Below, piece by piece: positions 53,402-61,587 of a stretch of DNA of 64,000 nucleotides. The notes under the pieces are model-generated. The model ran no database searches and was not told where the DNA came from. It saw only the letters and a list, made by a program, of their open reading frames with translations. How positions within the stretch are numbered: the stretch's first letter is position 1; every line of letters begins with the position of its first letter. Made by a program: the position numbers and the translations under genes. The stretch is from Synergistaceae bacterium (GTDB lineage: Bacteria; Synergistota; Synergistia; Synergistales; Aminobacteriaceae): NCBI GenBank assembly GCA_017439345.1, contig JAFSJJ010000005.1, positions 1 through 64,000 of the forward strand, given 5' to 3'.

Positions 53402-53671
53402 CTAATTTGCATCCTTGTTCTTGAATTTGTCCCAGATTCCCTGCTTCTTTAAAAGCCCGCGCGCCGTGTCTGAAGGTAATGCACCGTTCTTCAGCCAGTG
53501 AAGAGCACGCTCCTCGTTGATATTAATTGCTGCTGGATCCGTCATAGGGTTATATGTGCCTATAAGCTCGATAAATTTTCCGTCTCTCGGCGAACGTTCA
53601 TCCGCTACGACCAATCTGTAAAAAGGAGCTTTCTTTCTGCCCTGACGCGACAAACGAATCTTTACCGCCAT
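53402..53671 (-). CDS. rpsP: 30S ribosomal protein S16
   Basis: An 89-residue ribosomal protein that supports 30S assembly. The signature is the start [42 protein letters not shown], followed by [24 protein letters not shown]. Complete. It lies 69 bases after ffh and 106 bases before khpA. The latter gap has no evident terminator. Confidence 0.97.
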   Translation of the reverse strand: MAVKIRLSRQGRKKAPFYRLVVADERSPRDGKFIELIGTYNPMTDPAAININEERALHWLKNGALPSDTARGLLKKQGIWDKFKNKDAN

Positions 53672-53740
53672 TCTAAAAACTGCACCTCCTGATTAGAATA
53701 AAAATTTTTGACTACTACTTGTTACGATGATATTAATTTT

Positions 53741-55075
53741 TTATCTTCCAAAGCCGAACAGTGATTTCAATCTTCTAGTGCCGCCGGAACCTGAGAAAGA
53801 TTTAAATAATTTCTTCATCTGTTCATACTGCGCTAATAACTGATTTACCATCTGAACAGAAGTTCCAGAACCCTGTGCTATGCGCCGCCGTCTTGAGCCT
53901 TTTATTATTCTGGGATTGCGTCTCTCCTCCGGCGTCATTGACTGGATTATAGCTTTGTTCTTTCGCAATATAGAAGCATCTGCGTCTTCAGCCTTGAAAT
54001 TTTTTATCTTATCTAAGCCCGGAATCATGCTTGCGATCTTATCAATCGGCCCGAGTTTCTCTAGCTGCTCAAATTGCTTTAACAACGTCTCAAGATTAAA
54101 CTCTTTGCCTAATTTTCCGGGTGATTTGACTGCGCTTTCGTCAATACCTGCTGCCTTGACCTTCTCGACCAAGCCCTGAATGTCGCCCATTCCCATAATT
54201 CTGCCGGCCATTCTTTCAGGGTTAAAGACTTCAAGAGCGTCCGTGTTCTCGCCCATTCCTGCAAACTTAACAGGGACTCCGGTTACTGCACGGATAGCAA
54301 GAGCACTGCCTCCCCTTGAGTCTCCGTCCATTTTCGTCAAGATCAAGCCTGTAAGATTCAATAACTCATGAAATGATTTTGCAGCGTTGACAGCCTCTTG
54401 ACCCATCATTGAGTCAACAACTAATAATTTCTCGTGAGGGGGCATGACCTGAGCAATATTCTTTAACTCCGTCATAAGCTCTTCATCAATGTGAAGTCTT
54501 CCTGCTGTATCGAGAATAATAACGTCGTTCATGTGGGACTCTGCGAACTTGGCCGCGTTTCTGACAACTTTTAGGACATCCGAATCTTTCTCGCTCTGGG
54601 GGCCGTAAAATGCGACTTTCGCACCTTCAGCTAAGACTCGTAACTGCTCAACAGCTGCCGGTCTGCGTAAATCACATGCTACGACTAGGGGATTATGAGA
54701 ATTTTTCAGGTATCTAGCAAGTTTTACTGTTGTAGTTGTCTTTCCTGAACCCTGAAGACCTGCCATTAATATAACGGTCGGGGGCTTGGGTGAGATAATA
54801 AGAGGAGTGCTTTTGCCCATCATCGAGATTAGCTCTTCATAGACGATGGCTGCAATTCTTTCATTAGCTGTGATTGACTCTAAGACTTCAAGACTTGTAG
54901 CTCTTTCACGAATTTTTGCAATTAAGTCTTTGGCAACGCGAAAATCAACGTCAGCTTCAAGCAATGATCTTCGGACTTCACGCAATGCATTATCAACGTC
55001 TTCTGCCGAGAGTCTGCCCTTACTGCTTAGTTTTGAGAACACGGCCGCAAGTTTTTCCTTCAGTGAGTCAAACAT
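53741..55075 (-). CDS. ffh: Signal recognition particle protein
   Basis: The SRP54 GTPase that directs nascent membrane proteins to the translocon. The N-domain is followed by the G-domain with GLQGSGKTTTTVKLARYL (G1), DLRRPAAVEQL, DTAGRLHIDEELM (G3) and TKMDGDSRGGSAL (G4/insertion). The C-terminal M-domain (after about residue 300) has the Met-rich helices (MIPGLDKIKNF) and RRRRIAQGSGTSVQMVNQLLAQYEQMKK for 4.5S RNA binding. It ends in a Gly-rich tail. The start overlaps ylxM by 16 bases. Confidence 0.97.
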   Translation of the reverse strand: MFDSLKEKLAAVFSKLSSKGRLSAEDVDNALREVRRSLLEADVDFRVAKDLIAKIRERATSLEVLESITANERIAAIVYEELISMMGKSTPLIISPKPPTVILMAGLQGSGKTTTTVKLARYLKNSHNPLVVACDLRRPAAVEQLRVLAEGAKVAFYGPQSEKDSDVLKVVRNAAKFAESHMNDVIILDTAGRLHIDEELMTELKNIAQVMPPHEKLLVVDSMMGQEAVNAAKSFHELLNLTGLILTKMDGDSRGGSALAIRAVTGVPVKFAGMGENTDALEVFNPERMAGRIMGMGDIQGLVEKVKAAGIDESAVKSPGKLGKEFNLETLLKQFEQLEKLGPIDKIASMIPGLDKIKNFKAEDADASILRKNKAIIQSMTPEERRNPRIIKGSRRRRIAQGSGTSVQMVNQLLAQYEQMKKLFKSFSGSGGTRRLKSLFGFGR

Positions 55076-55428
55076 GATGATTTCTCCCCCTTCTTATTAT
55101 TCTTATTCAATTCCTCACGAAGCGATTTATTTTCTTGTTCAAGGTGTTTTATTCTCTCTTCAAGCTGTCTTGTGTTCATTGCAAAACATAATTCGCGTTC
55201 AATGCCTTCAAGTTTCTGCATAACGTTATTCGCGAGCATATATACTGCCTGCCTGCTGATTCCCAGAACTTCGGCTGCCTCGCTTAGTGTCAGGTCAGAG
55301 AAGCATAATGTCTCATAAACTTTTCTCTGTCTTGCTGTCAGTAACGGCGAGTAGAAATCATACAGTAAATTAAAATATATCCTGCGCTTTAACATATCAT
55401 TATCATTGTTCTTGATGTCATCTATCAT
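55060..55428 (-). CDS. ylxM: YlxM-type SRP operon helix-turn-helix protein
   Basis: A helix-turn-helix protein of the YlxM/UPF0122 family, encoded just before ffh as in many bacteria. The recognition helix is in LTLSEAAEVLGISRQAVYMLANNVMQKL. The open frame begins at TTG 55467, but that TTG is part of a consensus -35 box, so it cannot be translated from that promoter. The first ATG downstream is 55428, only about 3 bases after the predicted transcript start. The next is 55395, which gives the typical family N-terminus (LKRRIYFNLLYDFYSPLLTARQRKVYETL). No good ribosome-binding site precedes either. I give ATG 55428; 55395 is also possible. Confidence 0.8.
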   Translation of the reverse strand: MIDDIKNNDNDMLKRRIYFNLLYDFYSPLLTARQRKVYETLCFSDLTLSEAAEVLGISRQAVYMLANNVMQKLEGIERELCFAMNTRQLEERIKHLEQENKSLREELNKNNKKGEKSSCLTH

Positions 55429-55437
55429 GATAGCGAG

Positions 55438-55467
55438 ATTATAAAGATTTAACGCGTTACTTGTCAA
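55438..55467 (-). promoter_or_regulatory. Consensus promoter of the ylxM-ffh operon
   Basis: Perfect TTGACA (55467-55462) and TATAAT (55443-55438) on the minus strand, 18 bases apart. The start would be near 55431 (an A), giving a transcript nearly leaderless with respect to ATG 55428. Confidence 0.85.
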
Positions 55468-55766
55468 GTGATTTTACTTTACACGCAAATTTTTATGAAA
55501 GTGTTTAAGTGTCTGACATTTTCAGAGACTCTGAACCGTTCTTGAGTAAGACGCTAAATATTCAGGGACAATTTGACTGCGCAAAAGATTCTCAGACTCG
55601 GAAGGGACTCTATGCTCGTTCCTGAGTCTTTTATTCACACGATGAGTCTTAATTAACAAAGCAGCTGTCATGAACGGGATTAACTTTTTGTATTAGTAAA
55701 TGTATTAGTAACTGAGCTGTATAATTTATATAAGAGTGAAAGAAAAATTTTTGAGGAGTTATTAAC
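55468..55766. other. Intergenic region with clustered inverted repeats
   Basis: About 300 bases without a gene. A 13-base palindrome TCAGAGACTCTGA lies at 55522-55534. An imperfect stem pairs AGACTCGGAAGGGA (55594-55607) with TCGTTCCTGAGTCT (55616-55629), followed by TTTATT. A tandem pair of GTATTAGTAA lies at about 55690-55712. A TATAAT near 55720 may serve the small plus-strand gene. No known RNA family was recognised. Confidence 0.5.
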
Positions 55767-55976
55767 ATGTCTATTGTACGAAAAATTATTAAGAATGCAA
55801 CATATATTTATGACGTTAAAAGTTTCAGAGACAAGAAGACTAAACGTGTTAAAACAAAATGGACTTACATAGGCAGACTCAGCGGGGACGGCAGCATTAT
55901 AACCCGTAAGAGAAAACTTCCTGCTAAACTTGTGAAAGTTACTAAATCAGAAAAATATATACTGAAAGCTAAATAA
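55767..55976 (+). CDS. Small basic protein like an IS transposase N-terminus
   Basis: A 69-residue, strongly basic protein. The pattern VRKIIKNATYIYDVKSFRDKKTKRVKTKWTYIGRLSGDGSIITRK matches the N-terminal portion of IS1634/IS4-type transposases (YVYEVxSYxDKxxKxxRxKxxYIGK). It stops where the catalytic part would begin. A GAGGAG site and an upstream TATAAT suggest it may be expressed, so it could be a retained small DNA-binding protein or the stub of a lost insertion sequence. No transposon ends or further transposase sequence follow. The minus-strand permease gene begins its stop 6 bases away. Confidence 0.55.
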   Translation: MSIVRKIIKNATYIYDVKSFRDKKTKRVKTKWTYIGRLSGDGSIITRKRKLPAKLVKVTKSEKYILKAK

Positions 55977-55981
55977 TTTTT

Positions 55982-57436
55982 TTATCGGACAAAATATCTT
56001 GCTCGAGTCCTGATCTCGTGAATCCGCCTTGTGATTCTTACGCGCCTTATGTAGAAAAATACTGCGCCAAGAATTATCCAGAGTAAGAGCATTACATACG
56101 AGGGCCATTGAAGCGAGTACTCCGGCCATATCGGAATTAAGAGCATTAAGGCAAATATAACGCAGAATACAAAGCCCGCTATTCCGAATATAATCATGTC
56201 CCTGCGCTTCTCGCTCAAGGCAAATTTTACGGCTGATAACGATGTGTAAGCCATGCCTACAGCTCCGCCGATTGATGATATATCGACTAACCAGTTCAAC
56301 GCATTACGGCCGATGAACGGGGCAAAGAGTGATACGCTCATGCAGAATAGTACTGCATTATAAGGCACGCTGTTATTGTTCAAGTTCATGAACCATGACG
56401 GAATTAATCTGTCTCTAGCCATTGAGTATAATAATCTTCCTGCCGCAATGTAGAAGCCTAATATTGACGTTAATATCGCCATCAATGCACCAAGAGCCAT
56501 TAATAACACTCCTGCACTGCCGAGAACTTTTTCTGCTGCCGAGAATGTCGCTATGCTGACGACTCCTTTCAAGTCCTGAACGTCCCGGACATAATCAACC
56601 CAGTTGTCATAGTTTGAAGGCGTTCCCCATGCTGCAATGAATATTAATATTATGTACACTGCACAGCCTGCTAATATCGTCGTGTCCATGATTGCTTTGA
56701 TGCTCTCATGAGAGAAATCTGACTCTTCAGTGAGTAACGGCACTATGTCAAAGCCTTTGAATGCCCACGGAGCTAACACAAGAACTGACATTATCTGAAC
56801 GATATATCTTACGGGAGACTCTGACTCTTTCAGCGGGTGAAACATAGGCAGCAAATCTTTTGAGTCAGTCGCAGGACTCGCGATTATACCTGCAAGATTT
56901 ATCATCACTGCAAGCACTAGAAATATCACGAATACAGTTTGAATCCTTCCGGCTGAGTCAGAACCCATTATGCTTACCAATGCCATGATAACGAGTACTG
57001 CAACTGCAAGAATTAATTCTCCGGTGTAAATCTCATAGCCTGCTGACCTGTAAAGATACCCGAACTGGAACACGCTGCCTGATAATGCTCGAAATATAAT
57101 ACTCAATGCCGTAGCGTTAATCGGGATCAAAGTTATATAGCACAGACACAGGAACCACGCGCATATATAGCCGTGAACGACTCCGAATGCTTTTCTTGCG
57201 TAGATAAACTGTCCGCCTGAAACAGGGAACTTGCGAATCATGTAATCATAGCTGTATGAAATTATGAGCATGATAAACGCAGCCGCTTCCATAGCTATTA
57301 AAGCTCCCATAGGCCCAGCCTTGTGTAAAAAATTTCTGCCGGGCATTATGAAAGCTCCTGAACCTATTATGCAGCCGAACGCTAAAGACCATACCCCTAA
57401 TATTCCGATACTCTTTTTAAGGTGCTTGTTATCCAT
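55982..57436 (-). CDS. APC-family amino acid permease (copy 2)
   Basis: A 484-residue transporter with about 12 membrane segments, of the amino acid-polyamine-organocation superfamily. The N-terminal segment IGILGVWSLAFGCIIGSGAFIMPGRNFL carries the GSG substrate-binding break typical of the first helix. FPVSGGQFIYARKAFG and the FKGFDIVPLLTEESDFS segment in helix 6 follow. It is a close paralogue of the upstream gene, with the same motif order. Its ATG is 4 bases beyond the stop of that gene, just after a G12 tract. Substrate not known. Confidence 0.9.
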   Translation of the reverse strand: MDNKHLKKSIGILGVWSLAFGCIIGSGAFIMPGRNFLHKAGPMGALIAMEAAAFIMLIISYSYDYMIRKFPVSGGQFIYARKAFGVVHGYICAWFLCLCYITLIPINATALSIIFRALSGSVFQFGYLYRSAGYEIYTGELILAVAVLVIMALVSIMGSDSAGRIQTVFVIFLVLAVMINLAGIIASPATDSKDLLPMFHPLKESESPVRYIVQIMSVLVLAPWAFKGFDIVPLLTEESDFSHESIKAIMDTTILAGCAVYIILIFIAAWGTPSNYDNWVDYVRDVQDLKGVVSIATFSAAEKVLGSAGVLLMALGALMAILTSILGFYIAAGRLLYSMARDRLIPSWFMNLNNNSVPYNAVLFCMSVSLFAPFIGRNALNWLVDISSIGGAVGMAYTSLSAVKFALSEKRRDMIIFGIAGFVFCVIFALMLLIPIWPEYSLQWPSYVMLLLWIILGAVFFYIRRVRITRRIHEIRTRARYFVR

Positions 57437-57440
57437 TGCG

Positions 57441-58871
57441 CTATTCTACCCCCCCCCCCCTTCTCGTATTAAATACTAATCCTATTGCCGTCCAGATTAT
57501 TAATAAGATATAAGACTCATTGCTAAGTGAGACATTGAGACCAGGAATTGGAACGAGAAGCAATACTCCCATTGAGAGAGAAAATATAAAGCCTAATGCT
57601 CCGAATATGATTATGTCGATTCGTTTTTCTTTGAAAGCATATTTACACGCTGATATTGAAGTGTAGGCAAATCCTATTGAAGCTCCTATCGAGGCCATAT
57701 CGAACACCCAGCCCATGACAGCACGCCCTAACAGACACGTAGCACCTGATACAAAGGCGCAGAACATTCCTGCATGAGTGGGGACTCCGTGTTTATTGAG
57801 ATAACCGAACCATGAGGGAATCATTTTATCTCTTGACATCGCGTAAAGAAGTCTGCTCGTTGCCGTGTAGAAGCCTATTATTCCAGTGAACATTGCAGTT
57901 AATACAGAAGCAGTGATTAAATATAATCCGTATTTGCCCATGACTGAATTAGCTGCATTTAGAGTCGGTATTGCCCGGACTCCTGAGAGATTCCCTAAGT
58001 CATCGATATAGTCAACCCAGCTGACATAGCCGTTAGGGATAACTGAAGCTGCAAGAAAAGTCAATGCGATATAAACGAACACTCCGCATAAAATACTTGT
58101 ATCCATGACAATTTTTGTGCTCTCGGGCGAGAAGTCCGACTCTTCCATTAACTGAGGCACAGTGTCAAAGCCTACGAACGATTGAGGCCCCGTTACATAG
58201 ACTGCAATGATCTGAGCGAATATTCCCTTAGTAAAGATCGAAGTCTCAGGGTGAAACATGGGAAGCATATTCTCAGCCGTTGAATTCGGACTGAACACAG
58301 CTCCTGACATGACGATTAATATTCCGCCCAGCAAAATCATAACGAATAGAGTCTGGAGTCTTCCTGTGAACTGGACTCCCCGTGAGTCAATCAAAGCAAA
58401 GATAATTAACGCCGACAGAGCTATTAACATTTCGCCTGAATATACTTCATAGCCTGCAATTTCGTAATGAAGTCCGAACCTGAACACGTCCCCGAAGACT
58501 GCACGCAATATTAAATTCAATGCCGTAGCGTTCAACGGGATAACAGATAGATACGAGAGACTCAAGAACCATGCGCATATAAATCCGTGATGGACTCCGA
58601 AAGCCCGCTTTGCATAGATAAACTCTCCGCCTGTCATTGGAAATTTCTTTATCATGTAACTGTAACTGTACGAGATGATAAGCATTACGAAGGCAGCAAT
58701 CTGCATAGCTATCAGAGTCCCGAGAGGCCCTGCATTCTTCAGAAAGAGATTACCAGGCATTACGAAAGCACTCCAGCCGATTACGCACCCGAATGCCAGC
58801 GACCATACGTTTAACGGAGTGAGTCTTCTGTTGAGATGTACTTCATCTGAGCTAAAGTTAAAGAACAGCAT
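57441..58871 (-). CDS. APC-family amino acid permease (copy 1)
   Basis: A 476-residue APC transporter paralogous to the next gene: LNVWSLAFGCVIGWSAFVMPGNLFL, FPMTGGEFIYAKRAFGVHHG and VGFDTVPQLMEESDFSPE. In helix 1 the usual GSG break reads GWS, a difference from its paralogue at the substrate-binding site. The C-terminus ends in RRGGGVE, encoded by a run of 12 G just before the stop, so its tail and its spacing to the next gene depend on that tract. The two genes are probably a tandem duplication with diverged specificity. Confidence 0.9.
   Translation of the reverse strand: MLFFNFSSDEVHLNRRLTPLNVWSLAFGCVIGWSAFVMPGNLFLKNAGPLGTLIAMQIAAFVMLIISYSYSYMIKKFPMTGGEFIYAKRAFGVHHGFICAWFLSLSYLSVIPLNATALNLILRAVFGDVFRFGLHYEIAGYEVYSGEMLIALSALIIFALIDSRGVQFTGRLQTLFVMILLGGILIVMSGAVFSPNSTAENMLPMFHPETSIFTKGIFAQIIAVYVTGPQSFVGFDTVPQLMEESDFSPESTKIVMDTSILCGVFVYIALTFLAASVIPNGYVSWVDYIDDLGNLSGVRAIPTLNAANSVMGKYGLYLITASVLTAMFTGIIGFYTATSRLLYAMSRDKMIPSWFGYLNKHGVPTHAGMFCAFVSGATCLLGRAVMGWVFDMASIGASIGFAYTSISACKYAFKEKRIDIIIFGALGFIFSLSMGVLLLVPIPGLNVSLSNESYILLIIWTAIGLVFNTRRGGGVE
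57449..57460 (-). repeat. G12 homopolymer at the end of permease copy 1
   Basis: Twelve consecutive C on the plus strand (G on the coding strand). With 12 the gene ends GGGVE-stop. With 11 it stops two residues earlier. With 13 it runs about 17 codons further, into the start of the next gene. It is the second G12 tract in the window. Confidence 0.9.
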
Positions 58872-58959
58872 TTTTTTCCGGGCCTTTCATAAAAATTTTT
58901 ATTATTATGTTGATTCGTGAAGAATTTATTGCAGTGAATTATATCACGCTGAAAAGTTT

Positions 58960-58976
58960 TATAATCTTGCTATACT
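58960..58976 (+). promoter_or_regulatory. Candidate promoter of the hybrid kinase
   Basis: TATAAT at 58960-58965 and an extended -10 TGC-TATACT at 58968-58976 lie about 50 bases ahead of the kinase start. Neither has a good -35 box. The extended element is the better candidate. Confidence 0.4.
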
Positions 58977-59023
58977 AATCGCGTTCATGTATTTATTATT
59001 AATAAGGAGCCTTTGAAAAATTT

Positions 59024-60886
59024 ATGCTTAACTTAATGGACGATACTTTCATAGAAATTTCTGTATTGCCGTTTCTTTTCGTACTTGCTATATTCCTTGC
59101 AGGCAGAATGTCTACTAAAAACGAAATCAACAGACGGTTCTTAATGCTGGTATTCTCTACGTTCTTATCGGCTTTGAATGAAACTGTATTCGAGATTTTC
59201 CCGGCACTCAGGAACGAAATATTTTACTCGAAAATGTTTTATGCCCTCGTGAATATTAATGCTTACTGCCTTATGTGCTACGTAGCTTCGTATACGGGAA
59301 GGCTGACTCAAATGTTCAGGGACGTAAATTTTTCGCTGTTGTTTATCAGTGTCGCACTTATCTTTATATTCAAGCCTAGTGATAAGTTATACATGATATT
59401 CTGTCCCGGCTTCACTGTGTTATTTGCTCTTGAGGGCTTCATATTGCAGCTCGTCTATCAGAAGTATTACGGCAACGGTCAATTTCTCGTCATGAATTTA
59501 TTATTTCTGCTCTTAATCGATGCGTTTGTCATTCAATATATATTCGAGCAGACCCTGCCCCTTGTATACACTGTTGCGACTATGATGCTGTTATTCACGT
59601 TCTTTTATCTCGAAGCACCGACGTATAGACTCTTAATTTCTGCTCACAAAGAGACTGAAGAAGCAAGACTCCAGACTGAAGAGTCAATCACAAGAGCTAA
59701 CATAGCTAACAAGGCCAAGAGCAATTTTCTTGCAAGCACTTCACACGAAATCAGGACTCCTATGAATGCTATATTAGGAATCAACGAGATGATTCTCAAC
59801 GAGAACCCTGACAAGGAAACACGCAAAGCAGCTCAGGACATCAAGACAGCAGGAGAATATTTATTGAACCTCGTGAATAACATTCTTGATATATCTAAAA
59901 TCGAAGCAGGCAAAATGGATCTGTTCGAGGCAAATTATCACTTATGGGAATTATTAAAGGACTGTGAGAGCTATGTAACTGAGAAAATCAGAAATAAGAC
60001 AGGACTCAAATTTATTCTCAATGTCGATAAAGATTTGAGCGAGCATTTATTCGGGGACTCGTTAAGACTCAAGCAGGCATTAATTAATTTACTCGACAAC
60101 GCAGCGAAGTATACTCAGACGGGAAATATAACTCTCAGTGTAACAGGTGAACGCAAGGACGCTAATATAAAACTCGTGTTCGTGATTCAAGATACAGGGA
60201 TCGGAATGCATCAAGAGGAAGTCGACAAGATATTTGAACCGTTTGAACGCGCTAACATAATCGAAACACGGCACATCATGGGAGCAGGACTCGGACTCAA
60301 TCTCGTAAAAAATATAGTTCACATTATGAGCGGCATGATACAAGTTGAAAGCTCTTACGGTGAAGGAACAAAGTTTACTCTCACTATTCCTCAAAAGATT
60401 GCTCAGGGCGAACACTATACGATTCAAGAATACGATGACTTCATGAACATGAACGAGAAGGCGCGCGCTATCGAAGCAGATAAAGAGTCAGACTCAGGGC
60501 CTGAGACTTGGCCGGACGCAAAAATTCTTGTCGTTGATGACACTCCCGTTAATCTGGTCGTAGCTAAAGGAATGCTCAAGAATTCTGAGGCTCAAATTGA
60601 AACTTGTGAAAGCGGTGAAGAAGCACTTGACATGATAAAGGCGACTCATTATGACGTTGTATTTCTTGATCACAAAATGCCTGGACTTGACGGAGTAGAG
60701 ACTCTCAAGCGCGCTAAGAAGTATGCAGAGAATACGAAATTTATAGCACTGACTGCCAACGCTGGGACTAATGCACGAGCCGAATATATTTCATACGGAT
60801 TTGATGATTATCTGCCGAAGCCTTTCAAGAGTCAGGAAATGATGAGGATTCTTAAAGCGTGTCTGAATAATAAACGGGAGTCATAA
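59024..60886 (+). CDS. Hybrid sensor histidine kinase/response regulator
   Basis: A 620-residue membrane sensor. Residues about 1-200 form seven or so membrane helices without a recognisable ligand domain. A coiled-coil linker (SAHKETEEARLQTEESITRANIANKAKSN) leads to the HisKA domain with the phospho-histidine in STSHEIRTPMNAI. The HATPase domain has the N-box LINLLDNAAKYT and the G boxes DTGIGMHQEEVDKIF and GAGLGLNLVK. The receiver domain near the C-terminus has the acidic DDTPVN, phospho-Asp in FLDHKMPG (about residue 550), and the later ALTANA and PKPF. No partner regulator gene is nearby, so the receiver may act alone or relay onward. Confidence 0.92.
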   Translation: MLNLMDDTFIEISVLPFLFVLAIFLAGRMSTKNEINRRFLMLVFSTFLSALNETVFEIFPALRNEIFYSKMFYALVNINAYCLMCYVASYTGRLTQMFRDVNFSLLFISVALIFIFKPSDKLYMIFCPGFTVLFALEGFILQLVYQKYYGNGQFLVMNLLFLLLIDAFVIQYIFEQTLPLVYTVATMMLLFTFFYLEAPTYRLLISAHKETEEARLQTEESITRANIANKAKSNFLASTSHEIRTPMNAILGINEMILNENPDKETRKAAQDIKTAGEYLLNLVNNILDISKIEAGKMDLFEANYHLWELLKDCESYVTEKIRNKTGLKFILNVDKDLSEHLFGDSLRLKQALINLLDNAAKYTQTGNITLSVTGERKDANIKLVFVIQDTGIGMHQEEVDKIFEPFERANIIETRHIMGAGLGLNLVKNIVHIMSGMIQVESSYGEGTKFTLTIPQKIAQGEHYTIQEYDDFMNMNEKARAIEADKESDSGPETWPDAKILVVDDTPVNLVVAKGMLKNSEAQIETCESGEEALDMIKATHYDVVFLDHKMPGLDGVETLKRAKKYAENTKFIALTANAGTNARAEYISYGFDDYLPKPFKSQEMMRILKACLNNKRES

Positions 60887-60897
60887 CGAACTCCCGT
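60874..60897. terminator. Convergent terminator after the hybrid kinase
   Basis: ACGGGAGT (60874-60881) pairs with ACTCCCGT (60890-60897) around an eight-base loop, followed by CCCAAAATTTTATT. The stem includes the kinase's last codons, and the loop holds the stop. It faces the convergent PH-domain gene. Confidence 0.75.
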
Positions 60898-60909
60898 CCC
60901 AAAATTTTA

Positions 60910-61422
60910 TTAAGCTGCAGTGTATTTTCTTTTGTGTCTCTGGATCTCGTCTCGAACTGCAAGGGGATCCGGGATATTGTCTGCTTTAATTTCCTGTCCG
61001 CTGGTGCCTGATGATGTGATTATAACATCGCCTACATTCATAAGTGTCTGCATCATTGTCTGATTCACTTTGATGTCGACTATCTCGCCTAAGCCTATTT
61101 CGATTGACTGCCTGAAGTCCGAGCTGAAGGGCTTGAACGGGTTGTTCACGATGAAAGCTATTTCGCGATTCTCAGGTTTGTCGGGGTCATCGCGGAGTTC
61201 AAGGGACATTGTCATTCTCTTAACTGCAATGCAAAGGAAAATAACAGCGTCAATGATTAGGGCAGCTATCCAAGTCCATTTTGCATATGAAGGCTTGAAG
61301 TAATTCACCAGACCTGCAATAACGAGAATTAATATGATCAGGAAAAAGCTCTTGTAGAAACTCTTCCATGCCGGTTTATAAGTCTTGTAGACTGCTCCTG
61401 ATTCTGATTCAAGATTTGACAT
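60910..61422 (-). CDS. Bacterial PH-domain membrane protein
   Basis: A 170-residue protein with two membrane segments (about residues 25-43 and 50-67) followed by a bacterial PH-like domain. The domain reads IEIGLGEIVDIKVNQTMMQTLMNVGDVIITSSG, then NIPDPLAVRDEIQRH, the usual pattern of YdbT/bPH2-type domains. Function is unknown. A GGAGG site precedes the start. It is convergent with the kinase gene and divergent from the permease gene. Confidence 0.75.
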   Translation of the reverse strand: MSNLESESGAVYKTYKPAWKSFYKSFFLIILILVIAGLVNYFKPSYAKWTWIAALIIDAVIFLCIAVKRMTMSLELRDDPDKPENREIAFIVNNPFKPFSSDFRQSIEIGLGEIVDIKVNQTMMQTLMNVGDVIITSSGTSGQEIKADNIPDPLAVRDEIQRHKRKYTAA

Positions 61423-61587
61423 GATAAAAAAATTTCCTCCTTTTATAACTATAACTTTGACTTTTGGGTAAAGCGCATAAATTATAGCAAATAAATTTTT
61501 CTCTCATTATCTGAGTGCGAAATATAAATTATAATAACGCGAAATATAAATATTAATTTTTTATGCAAGAGGTGAATTCGTTCAATC

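Noticed and set aside
54846-55223. A 125-residue plus-strand open frame opposite ffh and ylxM
   Set aside because: It lies entirely antisense to two conserved genes and has no ribosome-binding site, so it is a shadow of their codon use.
55594-55629. Stem with GGAAGG considered as 4.5S SRP RNA near ffh
   Set aside because: The conserved SRP core around the GGAA loop is not present, and the stem is too short with the wrong flanks.
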